Below, piece after piece: positions 16,431 to 24,830 of a stretch of 64,000 bases of DNA. Numbering within the stretch: the first letter of the stretch is position 1; each line of letters starts with the position of its first letter. The stretch lies in the NCBI RefSeq assembly GCF_011067745.1, contig NZ_JAAMPJ010000004.1:186001-250000 (forward strand), in the 5' to 3' direction. The notes beneath the pieces are model-generated. The model was given only the letters and a program-made list of their open reading frames with translations. It was not told the DNA's origin and ran no database searches. A program made the translations under genes and the position numbers. Source of the stretch: Lentzea alba (GTDB lineage: Bacteria > Actinomycetota > Actinomycetes > Mycobacteriales > Pseudonocardiaceae).

Positions 16431-17492
16431 CTAGCAGTACAGGTTCGCGCCGGCCGGCACGCCGAGGATTCCGACGAACTGCTGGTACTTCGACACGCGG
16501 CTCTGCACCTGCGCGGGGTTGCCGCCGTTGCACTCCAGCGATCCGTTGATGCTGCGGATCGTCTCGCCGAACCCGGCCCCGTTGACCATGGCGTTGTGCC
16601 CGGTCATGGTGCCCGGCCCGGTCTGCGTGTTCCAGTACCAGAGCGCCGTCTTCCACGAGATCGCGGCGTCGCTCGCCACCCAGCCCGGGTTGTTCAGCAG
16701 GTCGAGGCCGAGGTACTGGCCGGCCGAGTAGTAGTTGAAGTTCCACGACAGCTGGATCGGGCCGCGGCCGTAGTAGGCGTACGTCCCGCGCGGGCAGCCG
16801 TAGGGCCTGCTCTCGTCGCAGAGGTCGTTGTTCTTGTTGATCTCCTCGATGTACACGAGGCCGCCGGTCTCGTGCGAGGCGTTGGCGAGGAACGCCGCCG
16901 CTTCCTGCTTCTTCACCGTGTCGCTGCCCGTCTTCGCGAAGCCGGGGAACGAGCTCATCGCGGCCACGAGACCGCTGTAGGTGTAGAAGCCGTTGCGGCC
17001 GGGGAACATCTGGTTGAACTGGGCTTCGCTGACGACGAAGTCACCGCCACCACCGCCGCCGCCGCAGTTGTACGGCTCCCAGTACCAGGTGGAAACCGTT
17101 GGGCTGTAACCGGGATTGTCGTGCTCGGCGATGTAGTAGTTGCCTTCGAACCGGACGATGCTGCCGGTGACGTACCACTGGCCCTGCACCCAGTCGGTGA
17201 ACGTGCAGGTGCCGCCACCACCTCCACCACCGTCACAGCTCGTGGGTTCCCAGTACCAGGTGGAAACCGTTGGGCTGTAACCAGGATTGTCGTGCTCGGC
17301 GATGTAGTACGCGCCTTCGAACTTCACGATCGAGCCGGCCGTGTACCACTGACCCTGCACCCAGTTGGTGTACGTGCAGGCCTGTGCGGACACTTCCGCC
17401 TGTGCGGACGCGGCTGGTGTGATGACGGCCAATGCCGCCGCCATCACACCAGCCGCGATAGACGCCAAGATGCGTTTTCTCAGCAAGGTCAC
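16431..17492 (-). CDS. Secreted GH19 chitinase with two CBM5/12 modules
   Basis: A 353-aa endochitinase. After a signal peptide there are two near-identical chitin-binding modules (YTNWVQGQWYTAGSIV and FTDWVQGQWYVTGSIV) separated by Gly-rich linkers. A GH19 catalytic domain follows, with the acid Glu in SHETGG and YYGRGPIQLSWN. The GTG at 17492 is used because an AGGAG box lies just upstream; the short spacing leaves a TTG at 17486 as an alternative. Two dre-like operators lie immediately upstream. The neighbouring paralogue lacks the binding modules. Confidence 0.92.
   Translation of the reverse strand: MTLLRKRILASIAAGVMAAALAVITPAASAQAEVSAQACTYTNWVQGQWYTAGSIVKFEGAYYIAEHDNPGYSPTVSTWYWEPTSCDGGGGGGGTCTFTDWVQGQWYVTGSIVRFEGNYYIAEHDNPGYSPTVSTWYWEPYNCGGGGGGGDFVVSEAQFNQMFPGRNGFYTYSGLVAAMSSFPGFAKTGSDTVKKQEAAAFLANASHETGGLVYIEEINKNNDLCDESRPYGCPRGTYAYYGRGPIQLSWNFNYYSAGQYLGLDLLNNPGWVASDAAISWKTALWYWNTQTGPGTMTGHNAMVNGAGFGETIRSINGSLECNGGNPAQVQSRVSKYQQFVGILGVPAGANLYC
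17077..17309 (-). repeat. Intragenic direct repeat in the CBM5/12 modules
   Basis: Two 62-bp segments (17077-17138 and 17248-17309) are identical but for one base, at an offset of 171 bp (57 codons). They encode the EGxYYIAEHDNPGYSPTVST part of each chitin-binding module. Near-identity at silent sites points to recent duplication or gene conversion. Confidence 0.85.
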
Positions 17493-17553
17493 CCACTCCT
17501 GGAGTCTGCGCGCCCGAGGAATCAAGGATGTGAACTACGCTGAGATTGGCACC

Positions 17554-17569
17554 GGTGGTCCAGACCAGT
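17554..17569. promoter_or_regulatory. dre-like (DasR-type) operator A, upstream of the CBM-GH19 chitinase
   Basis: Read on the minus strand the site is ACTGGTCTGGACCACC. It agrees with the remembered DasR element ACTGGTCTAGACCACT at all but two positions. It lies 62 bases upstream of the chitinase start. Confidence 0.68.
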
Positions 17570-17571
17570 CA

Positions 17572-17587
17572 AGGGTCTAGACCTGTT
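17572..17587. promoter_or_regulatory. dre-like (DasR-type) operator B
   Basis: The core GGTCTAGACC (17574-17583) is a perfect 10-bp palindrome identical to the centre of the DasR element. It is spaced about two helical turns from site A, so two dimers could bind side by side. The pair lies between the two chitinase genes and should control the CBM-containing one. Confidence 0.68.
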
Positions 17588-17594
17588 CTCTTGA

Positions 17595-18284
17595 TCAGCA
17601 GTACAGGTTGCCGCCCGTCGCCACACCGATGATTCCGGTGAACTGGCGGTACTTCGACACGCGGCTCTCGACCGTTCCCGGGTTCTTGCCGTCGCACTCC
17701 AGGGATCCGTTGATGCTGCGGATGGTCTGACCGAAGCCGCGCGAGTTGACCATGGCGTTGTGCGGGGTCATGGTGCCGGGACCGTTCTGCGTCATCCAGT
17801 ACCAGATCGCGGTTCGCCACGAGATCGTCGCGTCGGTGGCCACCCGGTCCGGGTTGTTCAACAGGTTGACGCCGAGGTAGTCGCCCGCCGCCTTGTAGTT
17901 GAAGTTCCACGACAGCTGGATCGGGCCGCGGCCGTAGTACTCCTTCGGGCCGCGCGGGCAGCCGTAGGGCCTGGTCTCGTCGCAGTAGTCGCCGTCCCGG
18001 TTGATCTCGCGGATGTGGACGAGGCCGCCGGTCTCGTGCGAGACGTTGGCGAGGAACGCCGCCGCTTCCTGCTTCTTCACCGTGTCACTGCCCTGGTTCG
18101 CGAACGAGCCGAACGTGGCCATCGCGGACTTCAGGCCGCTGTAGGTGTAGAAGCTGTTGCGGGACGGGAACATGCGGTTGAACTGCGCTTCGGTGACGAT
18201 GAACGCCGCCGCCGTCGCCGGCTGCACGAACGTGAAAACGCCCAGCAGCGCGACGATCAGGGCGGCGGCGCGTGTTCCGAACAT
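17595..18284 (-). CDS. Secreted GH19 chitinase, catalytic domain only
   Basis: A 229-aa chitinase. A signal peptide ending TAAA leads directly into the GH19 domain (FIVTEAQFNRMFPSRNSFYTYSGL), with SHETGG and YYGRGPIQLSWN and the C-terminal VESRVSKYRQFTGIIGV. It is highly similar to the catalytic part of the neighbouring chitinase, which points to a tandem duplication with gain or loss of binding modules. The ATG at 18284 follows GAGGAG by nine bases. A dre-like site lies at 18367-18382. Confidence 0.92.
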   Translation of the reverse strand: MFGTRAAALIVALLGVFTFVQPATAAAFIVTEAQFNRMFPSRNSFYTYSGLKSAMATFGSFANQGSDTVKKQEAAAFLANVSHETGGLVHIREINRDGDYCDETRPYGCPRGPKEYYGRGPIQLSWNFNYKAAGDYLGVNLLNNPDRVATDATISWRTAIWYWMTQNGPGTMTPHNAMVNSRGFGQTIRSINGSLECDGKNPGTVESRVSKYRQFTGIIGVATGGNLYC

Positions 18285-18366
18285 GGGGACCAACTCCTCA
18301 GAGCATCAGCGCGCCCACGGTGTGTTACCGCTCTCACGGTGGCAGCCCCGGTGCTCCGAGTGCAAG

Positions 18367-18382
18367 AGGTGGTCTAAACCTT
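18367..18382. promoter_or_regulatory. dre-like (DasR-type) operator upstream of the second chitinase
   Basis: The core TGGTCTAAACC differs from the DasR element centre at one position. It lies 82 bases upstream of the GH19 start at 18284, next to the end of the VOC gene. Confidence 0.55.
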
Positions 18383-18396
18383 TTAGATACGTGAAC

Positions 18397-18780
18397 CTAC
18401 GCGCCGGAGCCGTACGGCCTGGTGATGATCTCCAGTGCGTGGCCGTCCGGGTCGTTCCAGTAGACGCCACGACCGCCGTCGTTGCGGTTGATCTCGCCGG
18501 GCTTCGAGTGGAACGGGTCGGCCCAGTAGTCGAGACCGCGTTCCTGGATCCGGCCGAAGATCTGGTCGAACTCGTCCTCGGTCACCAGGAACGCGTAGTG
18601 CTGGTCGGTGATCGGTGCCGCGCTGGTCAGGTAGTCGAGCGAGACGCCGTTCGCGACCTCGACGACGAGGAACGGGCCGAAGCGCACCGGCTCCGGCAGG
18701 CCGAGGATCTCGGTGAGGAAGCGCGCCGAACGCTCCTGGTCGGTCACGTGGACGATGGTGTGGTTGAGCTGTACGGGCAT
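18397..18780 (-). CDS. VOC family (glyoxalase-fold) protein
   Basis: A 127-aa metal-dependent-fold protein with paired beta-alpha-beta-beta-beta modules. NHTIVHVTDQERSARFL opens module one with a possible metal His, and GGRGVYWNDPDGHALEIITRP closes module two with the typical D-P-D-G-H-x-L-E metal site. Members include glyoxalases, dioxygenases and resistance proteins. The substrate cannot be assigned. It is divergent from the GH92 gene. Confidence 0.85.
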   Translation of the reverse strand: MPVQLNHTIVHVTDQERSARFLTEILGLPEPVRFGPFLVVEVANGVSLDYLTSAAPITDQHYAFLVTEDEFDQIFGRIQERGLDYWADPFHSKPGEINRNDGGRGVYWNDPDGHALEIITRPYGSGA

Positions 18781-18882
18781 GTGTTCTGCTTACTCCGCCG
18801 CAGGGGAGTTGTCAGGCCAATACGTGCATCGCCGACCTCTGATGGGTATCGGGGCGGCGACGATCCGGCAATACTGCCTGCC

Positions 18883-21800
18883 ATGCGGACACTGGTTGTA
18901 GCCGGGCTGTTACTGGGTCTAACAGTTCCTGCGCAAGCCGCTCAGGCGGACGAAGACCCCTCGTCTCTGGTCAACCCTTTCGTGGGTACGCAAAACTTCG
19001 GCAACACCTTTCCCGGCGCCTCGGTGCCGTTCGGGATGGTGCAGGTCAGCCCTGACACGGGAGGGCAGGGCGGATACGACTACAAGGCCACCTCCATCTA
19101 CGGCTTCTCGCAGACACATCTGTCGGGTGTGGGCTGCGGGGTGATGGGCGAGCTGCCGGTGATGCCGACGGTCGGGCCCGTTGACAACGTTGACATCAAC
19201 GCCTACAAGTCGGCCTTCAGCCATTCGGACGAGGCCGCGCAGCCCGGCTACTACCGGGTCGGGCTGTCCCGATACGGGGTGAACGCCGAGGTCACCGCCA
19301 CCGCGCGGACCGGTTGGCAGCGCTACACGTTCCCCTCCAGCGGGGCGGCCAACGTTCTGTTCAACACGGGGCGGTCCAACCAGACGGTGCTCGACTCGGA
19401 GATCCACGTCGTCGGTGACCGGACCATCGAGGGCCGGGTGCGCAACGGCCGGTTCTGCGCGGGCAAGGACGAGCACACCGTCTACTTCACCGCGTCGTTC
19501 GACCGCCCGTTCGCTTCCTTTGGCGCGTGGCGAGGGAGCGTTCCCACGGCGGGAGTGCGCGACGCGGCCGGGACCGGTGGGAACGGCGCGTGGGTCACGT
19601 TCGACGCCACGGCCGACCGCGATGTCGTGCTGAAGGTCGGCCTGTCCTACACGGGGATCGAGGGCGCGCGGAAGAACCTCGCGGCGGAGGCTCCTTCGCA
19701 CGACTTCGACGGCGTCGTCGCCGGGGCCAAGGACGTGTGGAAGAAGCAGCTGGACGCCGTGCGGGTGTCCGGTGGTCCGAGGGAACGGCAGGTGGCCTTC
19801 TACACCGCGCTGTACCACTCGGTGCTGCACCCGAACCTCGCCGGTGACGTCGACGGCAGGTACATGGGCTTCGACGGGAAGGTGCGGACGGCTTCGGGAT
19901 ACACGCCGTACCAGAACTTCTCGTTGTGGGACACGTACCGGCCGCAGAACCAGCTGTTGCAGATCCTGGAACCTCGCGTGGCGCGGGACGTCGCGCTGTC
20001 CGTCGTCGCCAGTGGCCGGGACGGCGGATGGTTGCCGCGCTGGGCTTTGGCGTCGTCCGAGACCAACATCATGACCGGTGACCCGGTGACACCGTTCCTG
20101 GTCGAGGCGTGGTCGAAGGGGCTGTTGAAGGGGTACGAGGAGGAGACGTACAAGCTGTTGCGCGCCAACGCCTTGTCGCTGCCTCCTGCGGACTCGCCGT
20201 ACAACGGGCGGTCCGGTGTCACCTACTACTCGGATCGCGGGTACATCCCGTCCGGCCTGAAGCTCGGCACGGACTGCGCCCACAAGGGCGGCGACAACGA
20301 CTGCGTGCACCCGGCTTCGGCCACCCTGGAGTACTCGGCCGCGGACGCGTCACTGGCATTGATGGCGAAGGGACTGGGCAAGCGGGCCGACGCGCGCCTG
20401 TTCGCCGATCGCGGCCAGTGGTACCGCAACCTGTGGGACTCGTCGATCGGTCAGTTCCGGCCGCGGACCACCGCCGGCACCTGGCTGGCGCCGTACAACC
20501 CGGTGGACGCGTCGCACCAGTTCCACGAAGGCGGCGCCTACCAGTACCAGTGGCTCGTGCCGCAGGACCCGGCCGGACTGGTGTCGCTGATGGGCGGGCG
20601 GCGCGAGACCGAGAAGCGCCTCGACTCGTTCTTCGCTTACGAGAAGCTGCTGGTGGATCCCGCCGGGACCGCACGGCACGACTGGATCACCGAGCCGTAC
20701 GACTACTACGGCAAACCCACCTACAACCCGAACAACGAACCGGACCTGCTCGCGCCGTACATGTACCTCTGGGCGGGCACGCCGTCGAAGACCGCGACGG
20801 TCGTGCGGGCGGCGATGACGTTGTTCACGACCGGCCCGGACGGCATGACCGGCAACGACGACCTGGGCACGATGTCGGCCTGGTACGTCTTCTCGTCGCT
20901 GGGCCTCTACCCGACGTTCAACGGCGCGGACTTCCTCGCGTTGTCCTCACCGCAGTTCGAGTCCGCCACCGTCCGAATCGGACAGCACGGCTCACAGGGC
21001 GGGACGCTGACCGTGACGGCGCCGGGGGTGTCCGACACCAACCGGTACGTCAAGAGCGTGTCGTTCGGCGGCCGTGACGTGCGCAAGACCTGGCTCTCCT
21101 GGTCGACGTTGCAGCGCGGCGGAAAGCTGGCACACCAGGTGTCGTCGAAGCCGTCGTCGTGGGGAACCTCGCGTGGCGACGAGCCGCCCTCGTTGAACGA
21201 CGGCAACGTCGACTCGCGGCGGGCCCTGTCGGCGTCGCTGCGCAACTCCGAGATCGTCATGCCGACCTCGGACTCCGCGCAGTCGCTGACCCTGCAGCTC
21301 GACGTGCTGGCGCAGTCGCCGTCCGGGATGTCCGTGAGGCCTGAAGTGAAGGCTCCCGCGGGCTGGAAGGTGAGCGGTGTCAAGCCGTTCGTCATCGTGT
21401 CGCGGCATCTGCCGACCCAGAAGACCGTGCCGGTGACGGTGTCGGTGCCCGCGGGGACCCCGGTGGGCTCCTACGAGGTCTCGGTCGTCGTCGACTCCGT
21501 GACGGTCAAGGCCACGATCGAGGTGAAGCCGGCCGCGTTGTGCGCGTTCTCGACGTGTTCGGTGGACGTCGGCCCGGAACGCAACCACGACGGCACGGCG
21601 ACGGTCGCCGACTCGGCTTCCGGCAACTTCGACGGCGGCGGCTGGAGCTACGACGCCGCCCTGTTGCCGCCCGCCGGGCCGGTGACGTGGGGCGGCATCA
21701 CCTACCAGGCACCGGATCCGTCGGGCACCGCACCGAACTTCGTCGAGGCGCGGGGCCAGGGCCTGCTGCTGCCCACCGGCCAGTTCTCCTGGCTGCACGT

Positions 21801-22077
21801 GGTGGGCGCGTCGCACAACGGCCCGGTGTCCACGGCGTTCACCGTCTGGTACACCGACGGCACCTCGGCCGAGGTCGCGGCCACGGTCCCGGACTGGGCA
21901 GCAGGTGGCCCGGTGGTGCTGGAGATGCCGCACCGGATCAAGGCGGGCCAGGGCGTCGACGGGCCGCCGGTCCGGCTGTTCGGGCAGTCGTTGCGGCTCG
22001 ACGCCGGCAAGACGGTCCGTTCGGTGACGTTGCCGAACGACCCGCGAGTGGAGCTGTACGCGCTCACACTGGCCTGA
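18883..22077 (+). CDS. Secreted GH92 alpha-1,2-mannosidase with NPCBM-like domain
   Basis: A 1064-aa exported glycosidase. A signal peptide (MRTLVVAGLLLGLTVPAQA) is followed by VNPFVGTQNFGNTFPGASVPFGM, the standard GH92 start. The catalytic region runs to about residue 740 and holds HEGGAYQYQWLVPQD and GNDDLGTMSAWYVFSSLGLYP. GH92 enzymes are calcium-dependent exo-mannosidases acting on alpha-mannans and N-glycans. A NEW3-like beta-sandwich (about 800-880) and an NPCBM-like galactose-binding fold (about 885-1060) follow. No ribosome site is obvious and AATACT lies just upstream, so a leaderless mRNA is possible. The stop overlaps the next gene. Confidence 0.9.
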   Translation: MRTLVVAGLLLGLTVPAQAAQADEDPSSLVNPFVGTQNFGNTFPGASVPFGMVQVSPDTGGQGGYDYKATSIYGFSQTHLSGVGCGVMGELPVMPTVGPVDNVDINAYKSAFSHSDEAAQPGYYRVGLSRYGVNAEVTATARTGWQRYTFPSSGAANVLFNTGRSNQTVLDSEIHVVGDRTIEGRVRNGRFCAGKDEHTVYFTASFDRPFASFGAWRGSVPTAGVRDAAGTGGNGAWVTFDATADRDVVLKVGLSYTGIEGARKNLAAEAPSHDFDGVVAGAKDVWKKQLDAVRVSGGPRERQVAFYTALYHSVLHPNLAGDVDGRYMGFDGKVRTASGYTPYQNFSLWDTYRPQNQLLQILEPRVARDVALSVVASGRDGGWLPRWALASSETNIMTGDPVTPFLVEAWSKGLLKGYEEETYKLLRANALSLPPADSPYNGRSGVTYYSDRGYIPSGLKLGTDCAHKGGDNDCVHPASATLEYSAADASLALMAKGLGKRADARLFADRGQWYRNLWDSSIGQFRPRTTAGTWLAPYNPVDASHQFHEGGAYQYQWLVPQDPAGLVSLMGGRRETEKRLDSFFAYEKLLVDPAGTARHDWITEPYDYYGKPTYNPNNEPDLLAPYMYLWAGTPSKTATVVRAAMTLFTTGPDGMTGNDDLGTMSAWYVFSSLGLYPTFNGADFLALSSPQFESATVRIGQHGSQGGTLTVTAPGVSDTNRYVKSVSFGGRDVRKTWLSWSTLQRGGKLAHQVSSKPSSWGTSRGDEPPSLNDGNVDSRRALSASLRNSEIVMPTSDSAQSLTLQLDVLAQSPSGMSVRPEVKAPAGWKVSGVKPFVIVSRHLPTQKTVPVTVSVPAGTPVGSYEVSVVVDSVTVKATIEVKPAALCAFSTCSVDVGPERNHDGTATVADSASGNFDGGGWSYDAALLPPAGPVTWGGITYQAPDPSGTAPNFVEARGQGLLLPTGQFSWLHVVGASHNGPVSTAFTVWYTDGTSAEVAATVPDWAAGGPVVLEMPHRIKAGQGVDGPPVRLFGQSLRLDAGKTVRSVTLPNDPRVELYALTLA

Positions 22078-22970
22078 TGGAACGACTGAAAAGCGGAGTG
22101 CGGTCCCGCGTGTGGGCCGACGGCGACCGCATCGTCAAGCAGGTCATCGGCGATGCGGCCGCCTTCACCCGTGAGGTCACCGCGCTGCGGCTGGCCGAAC
22201 ACACCGGCATGGTGCCGCGTGTCCTCGACGTCGACGAGGACACGCGGACGGTCGTGCTGGAGCGGCTGCCGTCCCATCCGTTCGACGAGGACTGGGTGGC
22301 CGACTACGCGCGCGGCCTCGCCCGGCTGCACCAGGCCACGGGTCCCGAGCACGCCGGAGTCCTGCCGCGGCAGGAGGTTCCTGACCCGGAGCCGTTCCTG
22401 CGGTTCGTGCGCGCGCTGGAGGTCGAGATCGGGGACGCGGAAACCGAGCTCGCCTTCACCGACACCGGCAGGTTCGACCTCCTGCACGGCGACCCGTGTC
22501 CTGGCAACGACATGTACACCGAACGCGGAGCCCGGTTCGTCGATCTCGAAGGTGCGATGCTCGGCGACGGGCTCACCGAGCTGGTGTACCTGCGGATGGG
22601 TTTTCCGACCTGCGCGACCGTGTCCGAGACACCGAAGGAACTGCGGGAGGCCGCCGAGCAGGCCTATTTCTCCGAACGCGGCCGAGTCGAGCCGCTGGAG
22701 GACGCCTGCGTGCGCTGGCTGGTGCAGGGTGACGCGCTGGTGCAGCGGGCCGAGCGGGACGGCACCGACCACCTCGCCAGGGTCGTCGACGAGGACTGGT
22801 TCTGGTACAGCACGACCGCCCGCGGCCGGTTGATGTTCCGGGCGCGGGTGGTGGCGGGGTTCACCGAGACCCATCCCGCGATGAGCGCGCTCGCCCGGCG
22901 GTTGCTCGAGCGGATGAACCGGATCTGGGAGCCGCAGCCGATCGAGACCCGGCGCACGCACATCTCATGA
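22077..22970 (+). CDS. Aminoglycoside phosphotransferase (APH) family protein
   Basis: A 297-aa small-molecule kinase-fold protein. The catalytic loop is LLHGDPCPGNDMY, near residue 140, and RFVDLEGAMLGDGLTELVYL follows as the magnesium-binding segment. The N-terminal lobe is short, with VVLERLPSHPF as hinge. Family members phosphorylate drugs, sugars or amino alcohols; the substrate here is unknown and resistance should not be assumed. The ATG shares one base with the GH92 stop (TGATG), suggesting translational coupling. It converges on the pseudouridine synthase, overlapping by 6 bp. Confidence 0.8.
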   Translation: MERLKSGVRSRVWADGDRIVKQVIGDAAAFTREVTALRLAEHTGMVPRVLDVDEDTRTVVLERLPSHPFDEDWVADYARGLARLHQATGPEHAGVLPRQEVPDPEPFLRFVRALEVEIGDAETELAFTDTGRFDLLHGDPCPGNDMYTERGARFVDLEGAMLGDGLTELVYLRMGFPTCATVSETPKELREAAEQAYFSERGRVEPLEDACVRWLVQGDALVQRAERDGTDHLARVVDEDWFWYSTTARGRLMFRARVVAGFTETHPAMSALARRLLERMNRIWEPQPIETRRTHIS

Positions 22971-23873
22971 CCACGCGGACAGCTTCAGCCCTGAGGTGAA
23001 ACAACGCTCCTCGCCCGTGACGGGGTCCACAAAGGACAAAGTGCGGGCGAGGAGCTGCAGGGGTGACGAGAAGTCGTCCAGCGGGCGTTCGTGCAGCACG
23101 GGGTAGAAGTCGTCGTTCACGATCGGCACGCCCAGGCCGGACATGTGCAGGCGCAGCTGGTGGGTGCGGCCGGTCAGCGGCTTCAAGTGGTAGCGGCCCA
23201 GGCCGTTGCGATGCTCCACGAGGGACACGTGCGTCTCGGCGTTCGGCTCGCCGTCCACTTCGAACGCGGTGATGATGCCGCGCTCCTTGATGATCCGCGA
23301 CCGCACCACCCGAGGCAGCTCCAGGGCGGGGTCGTAGCCGGCGATCGCCTCGTATTCCTTGCGCACCGCCCGATCGCGGAACATCGTCTGGTACTTGCCG
23401 CGCAGTTCGCGACGCACGACGAACAGCACCAGCCCGGCCGTGACCCGGTCCAGCCGGTGCGCGGGGGAGAGGTCGGGCAGGCCCAGCGAGTCGCGCAGCT
23501 TCACCAGCGCGGTCTGCATGATGTGCCGACCGCGCGGGATCGTCGCCAGGAAGTGCGGCTTGTCGGCGATCACGATGTTCTCGTCCCGGTACACCACGCC
23601 CACCTCGAACGGCACGGGCACCTCGACGGGCAGGTCGCGGTGGAACCAGATGTAGCTGTCCGGGACGAACGGTGTGTCGATGCCCAGCGGGCCGGTCACA
23701 CCCCAGATCCGTTCCTCGCGCAGCATCTCATCGATGCGCTCGGCGGCGACCCGCGGCAGGCGTTCCACGAGGTGGTCGCGCAACAGCGCCCAGTGACCTT
23801 CTGGCGGCAGCTTCAGCCGCGCCGCGTCCAGGCCGTTGCGCTGGGGGAGTGGGGAGGAGGGTTTGCGTCTCAT
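22965..23873 (-). CDS. RluA-family pseudouridine synthase
   Basis: A 302-aa enzyme that isomerises uridine in rRNA or tRNA. PAHRLDRVTAGLVLF contains the catalytic Asp of the RluA motif II. KEYEAIAGYDP, RIIKERG and LKPLTGRTHQLRLHMSGLGVPIVND match later motifs. The start at 23873 is chosen at the first ATG after a palindrome; an alternative ATG at 23927 would add 18 residues. No clear ribosome site precedes either. The RNA target is unknown. Confidence 0.88.
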   Translation of the reverse strand: MRRKPSSPLPQRNGLDAARLKLPPEGHWALLRDHLVERLPRVAAERIDEMLREERIWGVTGPLGIDTPFVPDSYIWFHRDLPVEVPVPFEVGVVYRDENIVIADKPHFLATIPRGRHIMQTALVKLRDSLGLPDLSPAHRLDRVTAGLVLFVVRRELRGKYQTMFRDRAVRKEYEAIAGYDPALELPRVVRSRIIKERGIITAFEVDGEPNAETHVSLVEHRNGLGRYHLKPLTGRTHQLRLHMSGLGVPIVNDDFYPVLHERPLDDFSSPLQLLARTLSFVDPVTGEERCFTSGLKLSAWS

Positions 23874-23891
23874 CGCATCGGTCAGTCTAAA

Positions 23892-23910
23892 CGTTCGGAA
23901 AAACCGAACG
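23892..23910. promoter_or_regulatory. Inverted repeat between divergent genes
   Basis: CGTTCGG (23892-23898) and CCGAACG (23904-23910) flank an AAAAA spacer. The 19-bp dyad lies 18 bp from the pseudouridine synthase start and 56 bp from the EamA start, so it is better placed as an operator than as a terminator. The cognate regulator is unknown. Confidence 0.4.
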
Positions 23911-23966
23911 ACATCGCTCGAAAACATTCGCTGTACCGAAGAGACCTGGTCAACGAGGCTGGGAGC

Positions 23967-24830
23967 ATGGCGGTCTTCCTGGTCCTCGGTTCGGTCATCT
24001 CACTGCAGTTCGGCGCGGCCTTCGCCAGTCAGCTCTTCGGGCAGATCGGCGCGCCGGGCGCGACCGCGCTGCGGCTCGGCATCGCGGCGTTGCTGCTCGC
24101 GGTCGTCGTGCGGCCGAAGTTCCGCCAGGAGACCGTCGTGCTCGGGATGACCATGGCCGGGATGAACGGCACGTTCTACCTCGCGCTCGAACGGATCCCG
24201 CTCGGGGTGGCGGTGACGATCGAGTTCCTCGGGCCGTTGGGGCTCGCGGCGGTGCTGAGCAGGAGGCCGCGGGACTTCGTGTGGGTCGGGCTGGCGCTGG
24301 CCGGCGTCGTGATCCTCGGGGTGCGCGAGTACACCGGCGCGAAGCTCGACCTGGTCGGGGTGGCGCTCGCGTTGTTCGCGGCGGTGTTCTGGGCCTGTTA
24401 CGTGCTGGCGGGCCGCAAGCTCGCGACGGCCGGGCTCGGCACCGGTGGCCTCGCGGGTGCGAGCCTGATCGCGGCCGCGTTGACGCTGCCGTACGGGCTG
24501 TCGACGGCCGGCGCGGCGTTGTTCGAGCCCAAGATGCTGCTGCTGGGCACGGTGGTCGCGCTGATGGCGTCCGCGATCCCGTACACGCTGGAGATCAAGG
24601 CGCTGAAGACGTTGCAGGCCAGCACGTTCGGCGTCGTGCTCGCACTCGAACCGGCCGCGGCCGCGCTGGCCGGCGCGGTGCTGCTGGGGCAGCACCTGAG
24701 CGTGGTCTCGTTGGGCGCCATCGCCTTGGTGATCACGGCCGGGGTTGGCGCGGCGCTACGGAAAGCGCCAGCGCCTCGCGAAACGCCCGCACCGCGGGAT
24801 GCTGACCTCGTCCTGCCCGTGCCGCAGTGA
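23967..24830 (+). CDS. EamA/DMT family permease (RhtA-like)
   Basis: A 287-aa membrane protein with about ten hydrophobic helices in two EamA repeats. The loop LALERIPLGVAVTIEFLGPLGLA and the second-repeat segment LKTLQASTFGVVLALEPAAAALAG are typical of the RhtA threonine/homoserine exporter branch. It probably effluxes amino acids or related metabolites. The ATG at 23967 follows a GGGAG-type box. Its last 98 bp overlap the convergent LysR gene. Confidence 0.86.
   Translation: MAVFLVLGSVISLQFGAAFASQLFGQIGAPGATALRLGIAALLLAVVVRPKFRQETVVLGMTMAGMNGTFYLALERIPLGVAVTIEFLGPLGLAAVLSRRPRDFVWVGLALAGVVILGVREYTGAKLDLVGVALALFAAVFWACYVLAGRKLATAGLGTGGLAGASLIAAALTLPYGLSTAGAALFEPKMLLLGTVVALMASAIPYTLEIKALKTLQASTFGVVLALEPAAAALAGAVLLGQHLSVVSLGAIALVITAGVGAALRKAPAPRETPAPRDADLVLPVPQ

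Noticed and set aside
17041..17240. Possible CRISPR-like direct repeats in the chitinase gene
   Set aside because: Only two copies, in frame, encoding chitin-binding modules.
22077..22970. Aminoglycoside resistance gene
   Set aside because: Only the general APH fold motifs are seen; substrate cannot be inferred, so resistance is not claimed.
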